Assembly: GCF_018130785.1 (NCBI RefSeq)
Contig: NZ_JAFCJT010000005.1
Span: forward strand, 282,091-346,090
DNA from: Bradyrhizobium liaoningense
GTDB lineage: Bacteria; Pseudomonadota; Alphaproteobacteria; Rhizobiales; Xanthobacteraceae
DNA: 64,000 nt
Direction of reading: 5' to 3'
Part shown: one piece after another, positions 22,509-32,091 of the stretch
How positions within the stretch are numbered: position 1 is the stretch's first letter
How the letters are laid out: each line of letters opens with the position of its first letter
Position numbers and translations under genes: made by a program
The notes under the pieces: model-generated
Database searches by the model: none
The model's input: the letters and a program-made list of their open reading frames with translations, nothing else
Told to the model about the DNA's origin: nothing

Positions 22509-23200
22509 GAGGTTGCGGCTTGTGCTGCGAGCGGTGGCTGTGCGGGCGGCTTTGCATCGGGTGCGCGCAGATAAAACGGCCGCGCCGGATTTGTCTCGGG
22601 ATCGGCCGCGGCTCCAAGCCACGCGATCCAGCCGATATCGGGCGCGGGCTGCGCGTCGACCGCAACGGGTTGCGGACCATCCTTCGGCCAGCGATCGGCG
22701 AGGATCTTTGCGGCATTGCCGACCAGATGCGGCGCGCCGAATTGCGAGGCCGCGATCGCCTCGTCAATTGGAACGACGCTCGGCCGCACCAGCTGGCTGC
22801 CGTCGCCGGCCACGATCTGGAAGTAGACGTGATCGTGCCGCGCATCGATCGCCGAGATCACCGGCGCCGTTCCGCTCTGGCCGACGACGGTGGCGGCATA
22901 GGCCGATAACGTCGTCAGCCCGGCGGCGGGCCGTTTCGCCGCAAGCGCAAGGCCGCGCGCCGCCGAAATCCCGACTCTCAGGCCCGTGAAGCTTCCGGGG
23001 CCGACGGTGACGGCGATGCGGTCGAGCGAGGTGAAGGCAAGATCGGCCGATTGCATCACGCGCGCGATCATCGGCATCAGCGCTTCGGCGTGGCCACGCT
23101 TCATCAGAAGCGATTCCTGCGCAAGGAGCTGGCCGGCGTCGGTGTCGAGAACGGCGGCCGCGCACGCCTCCAGCGCGGTATCGATGGCAAGGATCAGCAT
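22505..23200 (-). CDS. tsaB: tRNA threonylcarbamoyladenosine biosynthesis protein TsaB
   Basis: TsaB is the non-catalytic partner of TsaD in making t6A at position 37 of ANN-decoding tRNAs. The N-terminus LILAIDTALEACAAAVLD and the block VTVGPGSFTGLRVGISAARGLA are family hallmarks. The 231-residue length is normal. I use the ATG at MLILAIDT instead of the open frame 21 codons upstream. The other members tsaD, tsaE and tsaC are not in this window. Confidence 0.95.
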   Translation of the reverse strand: MLILAIDTALEACAAAVLDTDAGQLLAQESLLMKRGHAEALMPMIARVMQSADLAFTSLDRIAVTVGPGSFTGLRVGISAARGLALAAKRPAAGLTTLSAYAATVVGQSGTAPVISAIDARHDHVYFQIVAGDGSQLVRPSVVPIDEAIAASQFGAPHLVGNAAKILADRWPKDGPQPVAVDAQPAPDIGWIAWLGAAADPETNPARPFYLRAPDAKPPAQPPLAAQAATS

Positions 23201-23304
23201 GAGAACGCGAATGGCGAGTGGCGAATAACGAGGAGTGTAGCGAACCACGCGCCAATCCGCCATTCTTCACGCACTGTTCGTAGCCCCCCTGATATCGCCC
23301 CACT

Positions 23305-23391
23305 TCGTAGGGTGGGCAAAGCGAAGCGTGCCCACCACGGCTGTTTCACCTTGGTTGGCGGGCACGGCGCAAGTGCGCCTTTGCCCACCCC
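23305..23391. repeat. Dispersed repeat, GTAGGGTGGGC family, copy A
   Basis: The left arm begins GTAGGGTGGGCAAAG and ends in GTGCCCACC; the right arm begins GGCGGGCACGGCGC and ends in TTTGCCCACCC. Together they can fold into a compound hairpin. It lies between nfuA and tsaB, and the second copy at 47298-47392 is in the opposite orientation. Confidence 0.75.
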
Positions 23392-23401
23392 ACGGCATTG
23401 C

Positions 23402-23971
23402 CTACATTGGCCGGACTTCGACCACGTCGGGCACGAAATGCTTGAGCAAATTCTGGATGCCGTGCTGGAGCGTCGCGGTCGATGACGGGCAGCCGGAACA
23501 GGCACCCTTCATGTTGAGATAGACGACACCGTCCTTGAAGCCGCGGAAGGTAATGTCGCCGCCGTCATTGGCGACCGCCGGCCGCACGCGGGTCTCGATC
23601 AGATCCTTGATCATGTCGACGGTCTCGGCATCGGCCTCGTCGAAGAACTCGTCCTCGTCGTCGAGGTCGGCATCGCTCTGGACGGCTCCGTCGGCGAGCA
23701 GCGGCGCGCCGGACATGTAGTGCTCCATGATGGCACCGAGGATCGCGGGCTTGAGCTGCTGCCATTCACCGTTCGCCTTGGTCACGGTGATGAAATCCGA
23801 TCCATAGAACACGCCGGTGACGCCGGGCACGTCGAACAGCTTTTCGGCGAGCGGCGAACGGCCTGCGGCTTCGCGGCTCGAAAACTCCATCGGGCTGCCG
23901 TCGACCACCACGCGGCCGGGAATGAACTTCAGCGTGGCAGGATTTGGGGTGGCTTCGGTTTGAATAAACAT
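23402..23971 (-). CDS. Fe-S cluster carrier, NifU/NfuA type
   Basis: The 189-residue protein has an N-terminal Nfu_N scaffold (MFIQTEATPNPATLKFIPG) and a C-terminal NifU-like domain with the cluster-binding CxxC in MKGACSGCPSST. It likely accepts and hands on [4Fe-4S] clusters in the cytoplasm. An acidic linker rich in Asp and Glu separates the domains. The gene has 170 bp or more on both sides, so it is probably transcribed on its own. Confidence 0.94.
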   Translation of the reverse strand: MFIQTEATPNPATLKFIPGRVVVDGSPMEFSSREAAGRSPLAEKLFDVPGVTGVFYGSDFITVTKANGEWQQLKPAILGAIMEHYMSGAPLLADGAVQSDADLDDEDEFFDEADAETVDMIKDLIETRVRPAVANDGGDITFRGFKDGVVYLNMKGACSGCPSSTATLQHGIQNLLKHFVPDVVEVRPM

Positions 23972-24097
23972 GGTTTTCTCCAGACGTCACCGGTTCAAGG
24001 CCGGCGCGTGCCCTATCCACTAGCAGATGGCGACGGCGAACGCACGGTCAAGGGGGAGTAGAGTATTAGTCCAATATTTTCAGCGGCTTGGGCTTCG

Positions 24098-24255
24098 CTT
24101 ACCCTCCCCTGGAGGGGGCGCTACGCATGCAGCGAAGCTGAACGCGCAGCGGGGCGGGTGCCGGTCCCTCCACCTCGCACACTGCCCGTGTTGAGAGATC
24201 ACCCCACCCCGCTCGCGCTGCGCGCGATCGACCCTCCCCTCCAGGGGAGGGTAAG
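24098..24255. mobile_element. MITE-like element, CTTACCCTCCCC family, copy 1
   Basis: Perfect 20-bp terminal inverted repeats (24098-24117 and 24236-24255, beginning CTTACCCTCCCC) bound a 158-bp element with no open frame of interest. The interior holds CGGGGCGGG and CACCCCGC blocks that also pair. A 161-bp relative lies at 63770-63930 and a collapsed tip at 41933-41957. It fills the gap between nfuA and the uspA-like gene. Confidence 0.8.
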
Positions 24256-24262
24256 AAGGGAG

Positions 24263-24757
24263 CTACGACAGCGAATCCACGCTTCCATCGCTCAGCGCGC
24301 CCGAGATGATCGTCACCGGCACCGGGAACGTGCCCAGCGCATGGGCGAGCAGCGAGACCAGCGGTCCCGGACCCTCCGCGCCGGGATTGGCGGCGAGCAC
24401 CAGCATGGCGATGTCAGGGTCATCATCGATCACGGCGAGCAGTTGTTCCATGGCATCGCCTTCACGGATCACCCGCTCCGGCGTGATCGCGGCGATGCCG
24501 TTGGCGCGGCCGGCGGCGCGGTCGAGCGCGGCTTCCGCCGCCTCCTGCGCCTCGGCGCGCATGATGTCGGCGACACCCAGCCATTCCTGGCTCTGCTGCT
24601 CGGGCTCGATGATGCGCAGCATCACCACGCCGCCGCCGGCGCGGATCGCCCAGCGGCTGGCGTAATAGACCGCGCGATCCCATTCGGCGGTGTCATCGAC
24701 GATCACGAGGCATTTGGGCTTGTGCCCCGGCTCGAAGCAAAGTCGCTTGCTGGTCAT
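24263..24757 (-). CDS. Universal stress protein family (UspA)
   Basis: The 164-residue product fits the alpha/beta Usp fold: KCLVIVDDTAEWDRAVYYASRWAIRAGGGVVML at the N-terminus and a C-terminal sheet with IAMLVLAANPGAEGPGPLVS. The exact G-x2-G-x9-G-S/T ATP loop is degenerate, so ATP binding is uncertain. The ATG at MTSKRLCF is used; the longer frame is not supported. It is 106 bases downstream of trpS on the same strand. Confidence 0.85.
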   Translation of the reverse strand: MTSKRLCFEPGHKPKCLVIVDDTAEWDRAVYYASRWAIRAGGGVVMLRIIEPEQQSQEWLGVADIMRAEAQEAAEAALDRAAGRANGIAAITPERVIREGDAMEQLLAVIDDDPDIAMLVLAANPGAEGPGPLVSLLAHALGTFPVPVTIISGALSDGSVDSLS

Positions 24758-24863
24758 GCATGTCCCGGAATGTGCACGGACGGCATGCTGCCACACTCCC
24801 TGTTCGTTTGGGAGAGGGGGGGGCCGACGCCGCGGCGCCGGCCAGACTTCGCAACCGCAGGAA

Positions 24864-25916
24864 TCAGCGCCGGCGGATGAAGCCGACGATGTCCTTCGAG
24901 AGCTTCATGGTCTCGTCGGCGATCGCGCGGGCACGGTCGGCGCCATCGTTCAGGACCGCGTCGATATGGCCGGGGTCGGCGACGAGGCGCTTCATCTCGC
25001 CGGCGATCGGTGCGAGCTTCGTGACGCACAGCTCGACCAGCGAATTCTTGAAGCTGGAGAACTGGCCGCCGCCGAATTCTCTGAGCACGTCGGCCTTGGA
25101 GCGGCCGGAGAGCGCCGCGAAGATGCCGACGAGATTGTCGGCCTCGGGACGCGCTTCCAGGCCCTTTTCCTCTGATGGCAACGGCTCCGGATCGGTCTTC
25201 GCCTTGCGTACCTTCTGCGCGATGGTGTCGGCGTCGTCGGTCAAATTGATGCGCGAATTGTCGGAGGCATCCGACTTCGACATCTTCTTGGTGCCGTCGC
25301 GTAAGGACATCACGCGCGTCGCCGGGCCCGTGATCAAGGGTTCCGGCAGCGGGAAGAACAGGCCGTCATTGGCGCCGAGGTTGCGGATCGAGTCGCCAAA
25401 ATCGTTGTTGAACTTCTGCGCGATGTCGCGCGACAGCTCGAGATGCTGCTTCTGGTCCTCGCCGACCGGAACGTGGGTGGCGCGGTACAGCAGAATGTCG
25501 GCGGCCATCAGCACGGGATAGTCGAACAGCCCGACCGACGCATTCTCGCGGTCCTTGCCGGCCTTCTCCTTGAACTGGGTCATGCGGCCCAGCCAGCCCA
25601 TGCGCGCGACGCAGTTGAAGATCCAGGTGAGCTCGGCGTGACCCGAGACCTGGCTCTGGTTGAACACGATGTGCTTCTTCGGATCGATGCCGCTCGCGAT
25701 GAACGCCGCGGTCACCTCGCGGGTGTTGCGCGCGAGCTCGACCGGTCCGCCCCAGACGTCCACCCCTTGCGTGATCGCATGCATGTCGACGACGCAATAG
25801 ATGCAGTTGTGGGTTTCCTGCATCTTCACGAAGTTGACGATCGCGCCGAGGTAATTGCCGAGGTGCAGATTGCCCGTCGGCTGGACGCCCGAAAAGACCC
25901 GTTCAACGAATGCCAT
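24864..25916 (-). CDS. trpS: Tryptophan-tRNA ligase
   Basis: This class I aminoacyl-tRNA synthetase charges tRNA-Trp. The HIGH-like motif is in [15 protein letters not shown] near the N-terminus, and KKMSKSDAS is the KMSKS loop (around residue 215). Length of 350 residues is normal. murJ lies 74 bases upstream on the same strand, so the two may form one unit. Confidence 0.97.
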   Translation of the reverse strand: MAFVERVFSGVQPTGNLHLGNYLGAIVNFVKMQETHNCIYCVVDMHAITQGVDVWGGPVELARNTREVTAAFIASGIDPKKHIVFNQSQVSGHAELTWIFNCVARMGWLGRMTQFKEKAGKDRENASVGLFDYPVLMAADILLYRATHVPVGEDQKQHLELSRDIAQKFNNDFGDSIRNLGANDGLFFPLPEPLITGPATRVMSLRDGTKKMSKSDASDNSRINLTDDADTIAQKVRKAKTDPEPLPSEEKGLEARPEADNLVGIFAALSGRSKADVLREFGGGQFSSFKNSLVELCVTKLAPIAGEMKRLVADPGHIDAVLNDGADRARAIADETMKLSKDIVGFIRRR

Positions 25917-25990
25917 GGTCGCCTTCCTGGAAGGTATTCGGCCGTCGTTTCCAACAGCGGCGCTGCCCCGTCAAGGGTAATTCGATGGCA

Positions 25991-27541
25991 TCACGTCTCG
26001 GACTCGGTCTGGGCCGGACGCTTCAGCACTTTAGCCGCCTCGCGCCATGAGGCCGCGCCCAGGACCTGCAGGAGCAGGCCATAGACGGCGATCCCGGCCG
26101 CGATCTGCACGCCCAGGACGATGAAGCGGATGAGCCCATGCGCTTCGGCGGACGACAGACCGGTCGTGAGCCAGAGCAGGCCGCCCATGGCAGCCGCGGC
26201 GAGCACGATCCGCGGCAGCCGGTTGCGGGCGGCCGCATCGACCGAGAAGCCGAACTCGCTGGTGCCTTTCCGCAACAGCGAGATCGCACTGCTCCAGGCG
26301 CCGGCCGCGATGCTGGCAGCGATTCCGCTCGCGCCGAGGAAGTGTCCGAGCACGACAGCGAGGGCGATCGCGACCACAAAACCCTTGGCCGTTGCCAGCA
26401 GCGGCGTCATCGTGTCGCTGCGGGCATAGTAAGCCGGCGACAGCGCCTTGATCAGCACGTGGGCCGGCAGGCCCAGCGCCAACCACATCAGCGCGTGGGA
26501 GGTCGCCATGCTGTCATCGGCGCCGAACGCGCCATGCTCGAACAGCAGCCGCACGATCGGCTCGGCCAGCACGATCAGGCCGAGCGTTGCCGGCAGCGCC
26601 AGCCCCGCGGCGAGTTCCAGCGCGCGCGATTCCGCGTGCGCGACGGCGTCGCGGTCGCCGCTGCTCACCGCGCGCGTCAGCTCCGGCACCAGCACCGTGC
26701 CCATGGCGACGCCGACGATGCCGAGCGGCAGCTCGATCAGGCGGTTGGCGAAATAGAGCCAGGAGACCGCGGAGGGCGTGGCGGAGGCGATGATCGCGCC
26801 GGCGACCATCAGCCATTGCGGGCCCGAGCTTGCGATCATGCCGGGAATGGCCTTGGCAAAGAAGGTGCGCATCGCCGCGTCGAAGCTGATCCGCAGCGGC
26901 GTGGCCAGTCGCGCGCTTCGCTGCGACAAGAGCATCAGCAATTGCAGCAGGCCGGCGACGCCGACCGTGGCGGCGAGCATCCACGCGGCGAAACTCGCAT
27001 CAGCATGCCAGGCGAGCAACGCTGCGATCGCTGCGATGAGCGCCATATTGAACAGCAGCGGCGAGAACGCCGTGAGAGCAAAGCGGCCTTGCGCGTTGAG
27101 CAGTCCCATCAGCACCGTGACGGGGCCGGCAAAGGCGAGATAAGGCAGCATCAGCCGCGCGTTCTTGACGGCGAGATCGAGCGTGCCGCTGCCCAGAAAT
27201 CCGGGCGCGATGACCGTGATGATCAGCGGCATCAAGAGGGCAATCACGAGCGAGATCGCGATCAGGGCCACGCTGACCGTGCCAAGCACGAGTCCGGCGA
27301 ACGCTGCCGCGGCAGCCTCGCCGTCGCGCTCACGGACGCGCAGCCAGGCCGGGATCAGCGCCGCATTGAGCGCCCCCTCGCTGAGCAGCCGCCGCACGAC
27401 ATTGACGAGCTGGAACGCCGCCAGAAACGCGTCGGCCACGGCGCCGGTGCCGAGCAGCGCCGCGATCAGGGAATCGCGGGCAAAGCCCAAGAGCCGCGAG
27501 GCCAGTGTTCCCGTCGAGACTGTCAGGAAGGAGCGGATCAT
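25991..27541 (-). CDS. murJ: Lipid II flippase MurJ
   Basis: MurJ moves lipid II from the cytoplasmic to the periplasmic face for peptidoglycan synthesis. The product is hydrophobic throughout with about 14 predicted membrane helices and the MviN start MIRSFLTVSTGTLASRLLGFARD. Other conserved stretches are FLAAFQLVNVVRRLLSEGALNAA and PALAAGLALPATLGL-like segments. I use the ATG at MIRSFLTV (516 residues); the forty upstream codons in frame look non-coding. It diverges from the PfkB kinase gene. Confidence 0.95.
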   Translation of the reverse strand: MIRSFLTVSTGTLASRLLGFARDSLIAALLGTGAVADAFLAAFQLVNVVRRLLSEGALNAALIPAWLRVRERDGEAAAAAFAGLVLGTVSVALIAISLVIALLMPLIITVIAPGFLGSGTLDLAVKNARLMLPYLAFAGPVTVLMGLLNAQGRFALTAFSPLLFNMALIAAIAALLAWHADASFAAWMLAATVGVAGLLQLLMLLSQRSARLATPLRISFDAAMRTFFAKAIPGMIASSGPQWLMVAGAIIASATPSAVSWLYFANRLIELPLGIVGVAMGTVLVPELTRAVSSGDRDAVAHAESRALELAAGLALPATLGLIVLAEPIVRLLFEHGAFGADDSMATSHALMWLALGLPAHVLIKALSPAYYARSDTMTPLLATAKGFVVAIALAVVLGHFLGASGIAASIAAGAWSSAISLLRKGTSEFGFSVDAAARNRLPRIVLAAAAMGGLLWLTTGLSSAEAHGLIRFIVLGVQIAAGIAVYGLLLQVLGAASWREAAKVLKRPAQTESET

Positions 27542-27666
27542 TGCGCCGACATAATACCGTTGCTTGCCCGGGCAGGGCCGGTCGTGATAGGCCGCGAGCC
27601 AGATTTCAGACCGACAGGAAGCGGATTTCCGCGGGTATCGCAATCCGGCAAACAGGATCAAGGTGA

Positions 27667-28668
27667 ATGGCTGACGTGAAATATGACGTTCTCGGCATCG
27701 GCAACGCGCTGTTCGACGTGCTGGTCAAGACCGATGAAGCCTTTCTGGGCAAGCATGGCATGACCAAGGGCAGCATGTCCCTGATCGACGAGGCGCGCGC
27801 CGCCGCCATCTACAAGGACATGGGGCCGGCGACGGAAGTCTCGGGCGGCTCGGCTGCCAACACCATCGTCGGCATCGGCAGCCTCGGTGCACGCGCAGCC
27901 TATGTCGGCAAGGTCAAGGACGACCAGATCGGCAAGCTCTATGTCCACGACATCCGCTCAGCCGGCGTCGCCTTCAACACGCCCGCTGCGAAGGATGGCC
28001 CTGCGACCGGCTGTTCCTACATCCTCGTCACGGGCGACGGCGAGCGCACCATGAACACCTATCTCGGCGCCGCGCAGGATTTGTCGCCGACCGACATCGA
28101 TCCGGCCGAGATCGCTTCTGCCGGCATCGTCTATCTCGAGGGCTATCTCTGGGATCCCAAGAACGCCAAGGACGCCTTCGTCAAGGCGGCCCAGATCGCC
28201 CATGCTGCCAAGCGCAAGGTGGCGCTGACGCTGTCGGATTCGTTCTGCGTCGATCGCTATCGCGACGAGTTCCTCGAGCTGATGCGCAACGGCACGGTCG
28301 ACATCGTGTTCGCCAACGAGTCCGAGCTGCATTCGCTCTACACGACCTCGGACTTCGACACCGCGCTGAAGCAGCTGCGCAACGACGTCGGTCTCGGCGT
28401 GGTCACCCGCAGCGAGAAGGGCTGCGTGGTGGTGACGCCGACCGAGGCCGTCGCGGCGCCGGCTTCGCCGATCGCGAAGCTGGTGGACACCACCGGCGCC
28501 GGTGATCTCTTCGCCGCCGGCTTCCTGTACGGTCTGGCGCGTAACCTTGCGCACAAGCAGTGCGGCGAACTCGGCGCGCTCGCGGCTGCCGAAGTGATCC
28601 AGCACATCGGCGCGCGTCCACAGGTGTCGCTGAAGGAGCTGGCGCAGCAGCGCGGGTTGACGGTTTAA
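27667..28668 (+). CDS. PfkB-family kinase, probable adenosine kinase
   Basis: The 333-residue protein has both PfkB signatures: GGSAANTIVGIGSLGARAAYVGKV (around 60-85) and DTTGAGDLFAAGFLYG (around 275), where the Asp is the catalytic base. The N-terminus YDVLGIGNALFDVLV is typical of bacterial adenosine kinases, which return adenosine to AMP. Ribokinase-like sugar substrates cannot be excluded. AAGG lies five bases ahead of the ATG. It stands alone and is followed by a repeat. Confidence 0.88.
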   Translation: MADVKYDVLGIGNALFDVLVKTDEAFLGKHGMTKGSMSLIDEARAAAIYKDMGPATEVSGGSAANTIVGIGSLGARAAYVGKVKDDQIGKLYVHDIRSAGVAFNTPAAKDGPATGCSYILVTGDGERTMNTYLGAAQDLSPTDIDPAEIASAGIVYLEGYLWDPKNAKDAFVKAAQIAHAAKRKVALTLSDSFCVDRYRDEFLELMRNGTVDIVFANESELHSLYTTSDFDTALKQLRNDVGLGVVTRSEKGCVVVTPTEAVAAPASPIAKLVDTTGAGDLFAAGFLYGLARNLAHKQCGELGALAAAEVIQHIGARPQVSLKELAQQRGLTV

Positions 28669-28682
28669 CTCCGCTTTCTCCC

Positions 28683-28755
28683 CGTCATTGCGAGGAGCGT
28701 AGCGACGAAGCAATCCAGACTATCTCCGCAGAGGCAGGCTGGATTGCTTTGCTGC
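28683..28755. repeat. GCAATCCAG dispersed repeat, shared terminator position
   Basis: AAGCAATCCAG (28708-28718) and CTGGATTGCTT (28739-28749) form an 11-bp stem with a 20-base loop, preceded by CGTCATTGCGAGGAGCG. It fills the whole space between two convergent genes. Confidence 0.7.
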
Positions 28756-28758
28756 GCT

Positions 28759-30453
28759 CTAAGCCGTCTTCGCCGCCTTCAATCCCAGCCGCTGTTCCAC
28801 CGCATCGCGCATCACGAATTTCTGGATCTTGCCGGTCACGGTCATCGGAAACTCGTCGACGAACTCCACATAGCGCGGGATCTTGTTGTGAGCGATCTGG
28901 CCGTCGCAGAACGCGCGAACCTCTTCGGCCGTCAGCGTCTCGCCCGGCCTGACGCGGATCCAGGCGCAGAGCTCCTCGCCATAGCGGGTGTCTGCCACGC
29001 CAAAAATCTGCACGTCCTGAATCTTGGGGTGGCGATACAGGAATTCCTCGATCTCGCGCGGATAGAGGTTCTCGCCGCCGCGGATCACCAGATCCTTGAT
29101 GCGGCCGACGATGTTGCAATAGCCCCCGTCGTCGATGGTGGCGAGATCGCCAGTGTGCATCCAGCCATTGGCATCAAGCACGTCCGCCGTCTTTTCCTTC
29201 TCCTCCCAATAGCCCAGCATGATGCTGTAGCCGCGGGTGCAGAGCTCGCCGCGTTCGCCGCGCTTGACGATCCTGCCCTCGAGATCGACGACCTTGACCT
29301 CGACATGCGGATGGATCCGTCCGACGGTCGAGACGCGCCGTTCGAGCGGGTCGTTCGTCGCGCTCTGGAAGCTGACCGGACTGGTCTCGGTCATGCCGTA
29401 GGCGATGGTGACCTCGCGCATGTTCATCTCGGTGTTGACGCGCTTCATCACCTCGATCGGGCAGGGCGCGCCCGCCATGATGCCGGTGCGCAGCGATGTC
29501 AGGTCGAACTTTGGGAATTCGGGGTGATCGAGCTCCGCGATGAACATCGTCGGCACGCCGTACAGCGCCGTGCACTTTTCCTGCTCGATCGCGCGCAGCG
29601 TCGCGAGCGGATCGAAACCCTCGCCGGGATAGACCATCGTCGAGCCGAGCGTGACCGAGGCGAGGTTGCCCATCACCATGCCGAAGCAGTGATAGAGCGG
29701 CACCGGAATGCAGATGCGATCCTGCTCGGTCAGGTGCATCGCACGTCCCGTGAAATAGCCGTTGTTGAGGATATTGTGGTGCGTCAGCGTCACGCCCTTG
29801 GGCGATCCCGTGGTGCCGCTGGTGAACTGGATGTTGACGGGAGCGTCGAATTGCAAGGCAGCGCCGAGTGCAGTGAGCTGCTCGCGATGCTGCGCTCCGC
29901 CCATGCGCGCGACCTCTTCGAACGGGATCGTGCCTGATGCCGCGGGGCCGCCGATCTGGATCACCATCCGCAAGTCCGGCAGTCGCGCCGCGTTTAGTCT
30001 TCCGGGTTCGGCGCCGGCCAGTTCCGGCAGCAGCGTGTTGAGCATCTCAATGTAATGACTGGTTTTGAACGCGGTCGCCGTGACGATCGCCTTGCAGCCG
30101 ACCTTGCGCAGCGCGAACTCCAGCTCGCTCAAGCGGTAGGCGGGATTGATCGTCACCAGGATCAGGCCGGCCTTGGCGGCGGCGAACTGGGTCAGCGTCC
30201 ATTCCGGCCGGTTCAGCGACCAAATGCCGATCCGCTGCCCCCGCTCGAGGCCGAGCGCGAGAAAGCCGGCGGCGAGCGCGTCGACCCGTTCGGCGAATTC
30301 CGTCCAGGTCCACCTGACGCCGTGGCTAGGCGAGACCAGCGCCTCGCGATGGCCCCAGTGACGCACAGCGCGGTCGAGGTTGCGACCGATGGTTTCGCCG
30401 AGCAGCGGCGTGTCCGAGATGCCGCAAACATAGCTGTCGGCTTTGTCTGACAA
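28759..30453 (-). CDS. AMP-binding acyl-CoA synthetase
   Basis: The 564-residue enzyme belongs to the acyl-adenylate superfamily. It carries the P-loop [18 protein letters not shown] (around 205), the A5-like [33 protein letters not shown] (around 435), [13 protein letters not shown], and the catalytic lysine in GKIQKFVM near the C-terminus. It most likely activates fatty or other carboxylic acids to CoA esters; chain length is not readable. The start appears to be TTG (MSDKADSY) with GAGAGGA upstream. Confidence 0.92.
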   Translation of the reverse strand: MSDKADSYVCGISDTPLLGETIGRNLDRAVRHWGHREALVSPSHGVRWTWTEFAERVDALAAGFLALGLERGQRIGIWSLNRPEWTLTQFAAAKAGLILVTINPAYRLSELEFALRKVGCKAIVTATAFKTSHYIEMLNTLLPELAGAEPGRLNAARLPDLRMVIQIGGPAASGTIPFEEVARMGGAQHREQLTALGAALQFDAPVNIQFTSGTTGSPKGVTLTHHNILNNGYFTGRAMHLTEQDRICIPVPLYHCFGMVMGNLASVTLGSTMVYPGEGFDPLATLRAIEQEKCTALYGVPTMFIAELDHPEFPKFDLTSLRTGIMAGAPCPIEVMKRVNTEMNMREVTIAYGMTETSPVSFQSATNDPLERRVSTVGRIHPHVEVKVVDLEGRIVKRGERGELCTRGYSIMLGYWEEKEKTADVLDANGWMHTGDLATIDDGGYCNIVGRIKDLVIRGGENLYPREIEEFLYRHPKIQDVQIFGVADTRYGEELCAWIRVRPGETLTAEEVRAFCDGQIAHNKIPRYVEFVDEFPMTVTGKIQKFVMRDAVEQRLGLKAAKTA

Positions 30454-30498
30454 TTCGAAATCCTCTCGTCAGAGATAGTCAGTGCGATCTTTTTCGGT

Positions 30499-30529
30499 CG
30501 TCATGGCCGGGACAAGCCCGGCCATGACG
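30499..30529. terminator. Palindrome of the GTCATG family after a serine hydrolase gene
   Basis: CGTCATGGCCGGG and CCCGGCCATGACG form a perfect 13-bp stem with the loop ACAAG, the same plan as 12260-12290. It lies just past the stop of the serine hydrolase gene and could end its transcript before the acyl-CoA synthetase promoter. Confidence 0.7.
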
Positions 30530-30552
30530 TGTGGGGAGAATTCGGCTCGCCC

Positions 30553-31746
30553 TCAGGCCGCCCTCTGCCCGCTCCCCGCATCGAGCCCGGCATACACGCC
30601 ACGCTCGAATCCCGTGAAGGCCTCGATGCACTTGGCGTCGACGAACGGCAACACCTGCATCAGGATCACGCCGGAAACATCGCGCGCCGGGTCGATCCAG
30701 AAATAGGTGTTGGCGAGACCGGCCCAGGCGAGGCTACCGGCGCTGCGACCCTCCGGCGTCTTGGCAGTATTGATCAGGAAGGACAGCCCCCACTTCTTCA
30801 CGATGTCGGGGAAGAGATCGACATCGTTGGTGTACATGGGCGCAACCGTCGTCATCTTGCCAATGGTGAGGTCGCCGATGTGGTTCTGGCCCATCAGCGC
30901 GACCGTCTCGGGCTTCAGCACCTGGTTGCCGTTGCCGCGGCCCTTGTTGAGGATCATCTGGGTGAACTTGATGTAGTCGCCGGCAGTGCCGTAAAGGCCG
31001 CCGCCACCCATGCAGAATTCCGGATTCTGCTCGATCTCGAACGGGATCGGCGCCAGCGATCCATCCTCGCCGCGAGCATGGGTGGCGACCAGCCGCTGGC
31101 GCATGTTGTCGGTGATCTTGAAGCCGGTGTCGCTCATACCGAGCGGAGTGAAGATATTGTCGCGCAGATAGGCATCGAGCCGCTTGCCGCTCACGGCTTC
31201 CACTGCCTTGCCGACGAAGTCGATGTTGATGCCGTATTCCCAGCGCGTCCCGGGATCAGACATGATCGGCGTCTTCAGCGCGACGTCCTGGCAGGAGAAG
31301 ATGTTCGGGGTTCCGGTCTTCTCCAGATAGACCGCGAGATCGCCGTTCCACACATTGTAGGCAAAACCGGCGGTGTGGGTCATGAGCTGACGCAGCGTGA
31401 TCGCGCCCTTCGCCGGCCGCAGCTTCGGCTCGCCCTTGGCGCCAAAACCTTCGAGCACCTGCGGCTTGGCGAGGTCGGGCAGCACCGAACCGATCGGCGC
31501 ATCCAACGACAGCTTGCCCTGCTCGACGAGCTGCATCGCGCCCGCTGAAGTCACCGCCTTCGTCATCGAGGCGATCCAGAACACGCTGTCTGCGGTCATC
31601 CCATCGGGCTTGGACAGGTCGCGCTTGCCGAACGCGCCTTGGTAGATCACGTCGTTGCCGCTGGCGGCGATCGCCACGGCGCCGGGAATCTCCTTGGCGT
31701 CGCTCTTCTGGCGCAGGATCTCGTCGATCTGGGCTTTGCTTTGCAT
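30553..31746 (-). CDS. Serine hydrolase, beta-lactamase/EstB family
   Basis: The 397-residue protein carries the SxxK active site in FWIASMTKAVTSAG (around residue 60) and the tyrosine-containing motif near WEYGINIDFVGKAVE. This is the class C-like fold used by esterases, D-amino peptidases and penicillin-binding relatives. The start MQSKAQIDE has GGAGGAAAC upstream. No signal peptide is visible, which argues for a cytoplasmic esterase rather than a beta-lactamase. The substrate is unknown. Confidence 0.87.
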   Translation of the reverse strand: MQSKAQIDEILRQKSDAKEIPGAVAIAASGNDVIYQGAFGKRDLSKPDGMTADSVFWIASMTKAVTSAGAMQLVEQGKLSLDAPIGSVLPDLAKPQVLEGFGAKGEPKLRPAKGAITLRQLMTHTAGFAYNVWNGDLAVYLEKTGTPNIFSCQDVALKTPIMSDPGTRWEYGINIDFVGKAVEAVSGKRLDAYLRDNIFTPLGMSDTGFKITDNMRQRLVATHARGEDGSLAPIPFEIEQNPEFCMGGGGLYGTAGDYIKFTQMILNKGRGNGNQVLKPETVALMGQNHIGDLTIGKMTTVAPMYTNDVDLFPDIVKKWGLSFLINTAKTPEGRSAGSLAWAGLANTYFWIDPARDVSGVILMQVLPFVDAKCIEAFTGFERGVYAGLDAGSGQRAA

Positions 31747-32091
31747 ACGCGTTTCCTCCGGTTTGATTATTGTTGGAAGCGAATGATTGTCCTCCTGCAC
31801 GGTCCGCGCGGCAAGCGCGTCCAGATGCCCGCGCCGGTCGCGATGTCGTGACTTGACGGTCCGCAGGTCCCGCAGGACGAGAGAGGGCTGAACTGCAACA
31901 CTCCGTCACAATCTGCGGTCGATGGCCGCAACTCACCGTGACCGTGGATGGGCTCTGGCGAAATGTTTCACGTGTTTGAAGCACTTGAAACATTTTGTGC
32001 GTTGCGACGTTTGGCTCTCGGCCCAATCGGCGGCTGACGTTAAGACTTGATGCAAATTTGGCGGCCTCCGATCGGCCGCGGGGGACCTCAG
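31747..32091. other. Divergent promoter region with dyad, no gene
   Basis: The 345 bp separate the leftward serine hydrolase gene from the rightward small gene. Apart from the dyad at 31961-31995 I see no repeat family or coding frame. Confidence 0.6.
31961..31995. promoter_or_regulatory. Candidate operator, AAATGTTTCA dyad
   Basis: AAATGTTTCA and TGAAACATTT are perfect 10-bp inverted arms separated by 15 bases that themselves hold CACGTG and CACTTG. It is AT-rich against a GC-rich background and lies about 100 bases ahead of the small rightward gene and 215 ahead of the leftward serine hydrolase. The regulator is unknown. Confidence 0.5.

Noticed and set aside
26138..27679. 513-residue open frame antisense to murJ
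   Set aside because: Extremely rich in Arg, Gln, His and Gly, as expected from the complement of a hydrophobic gene.
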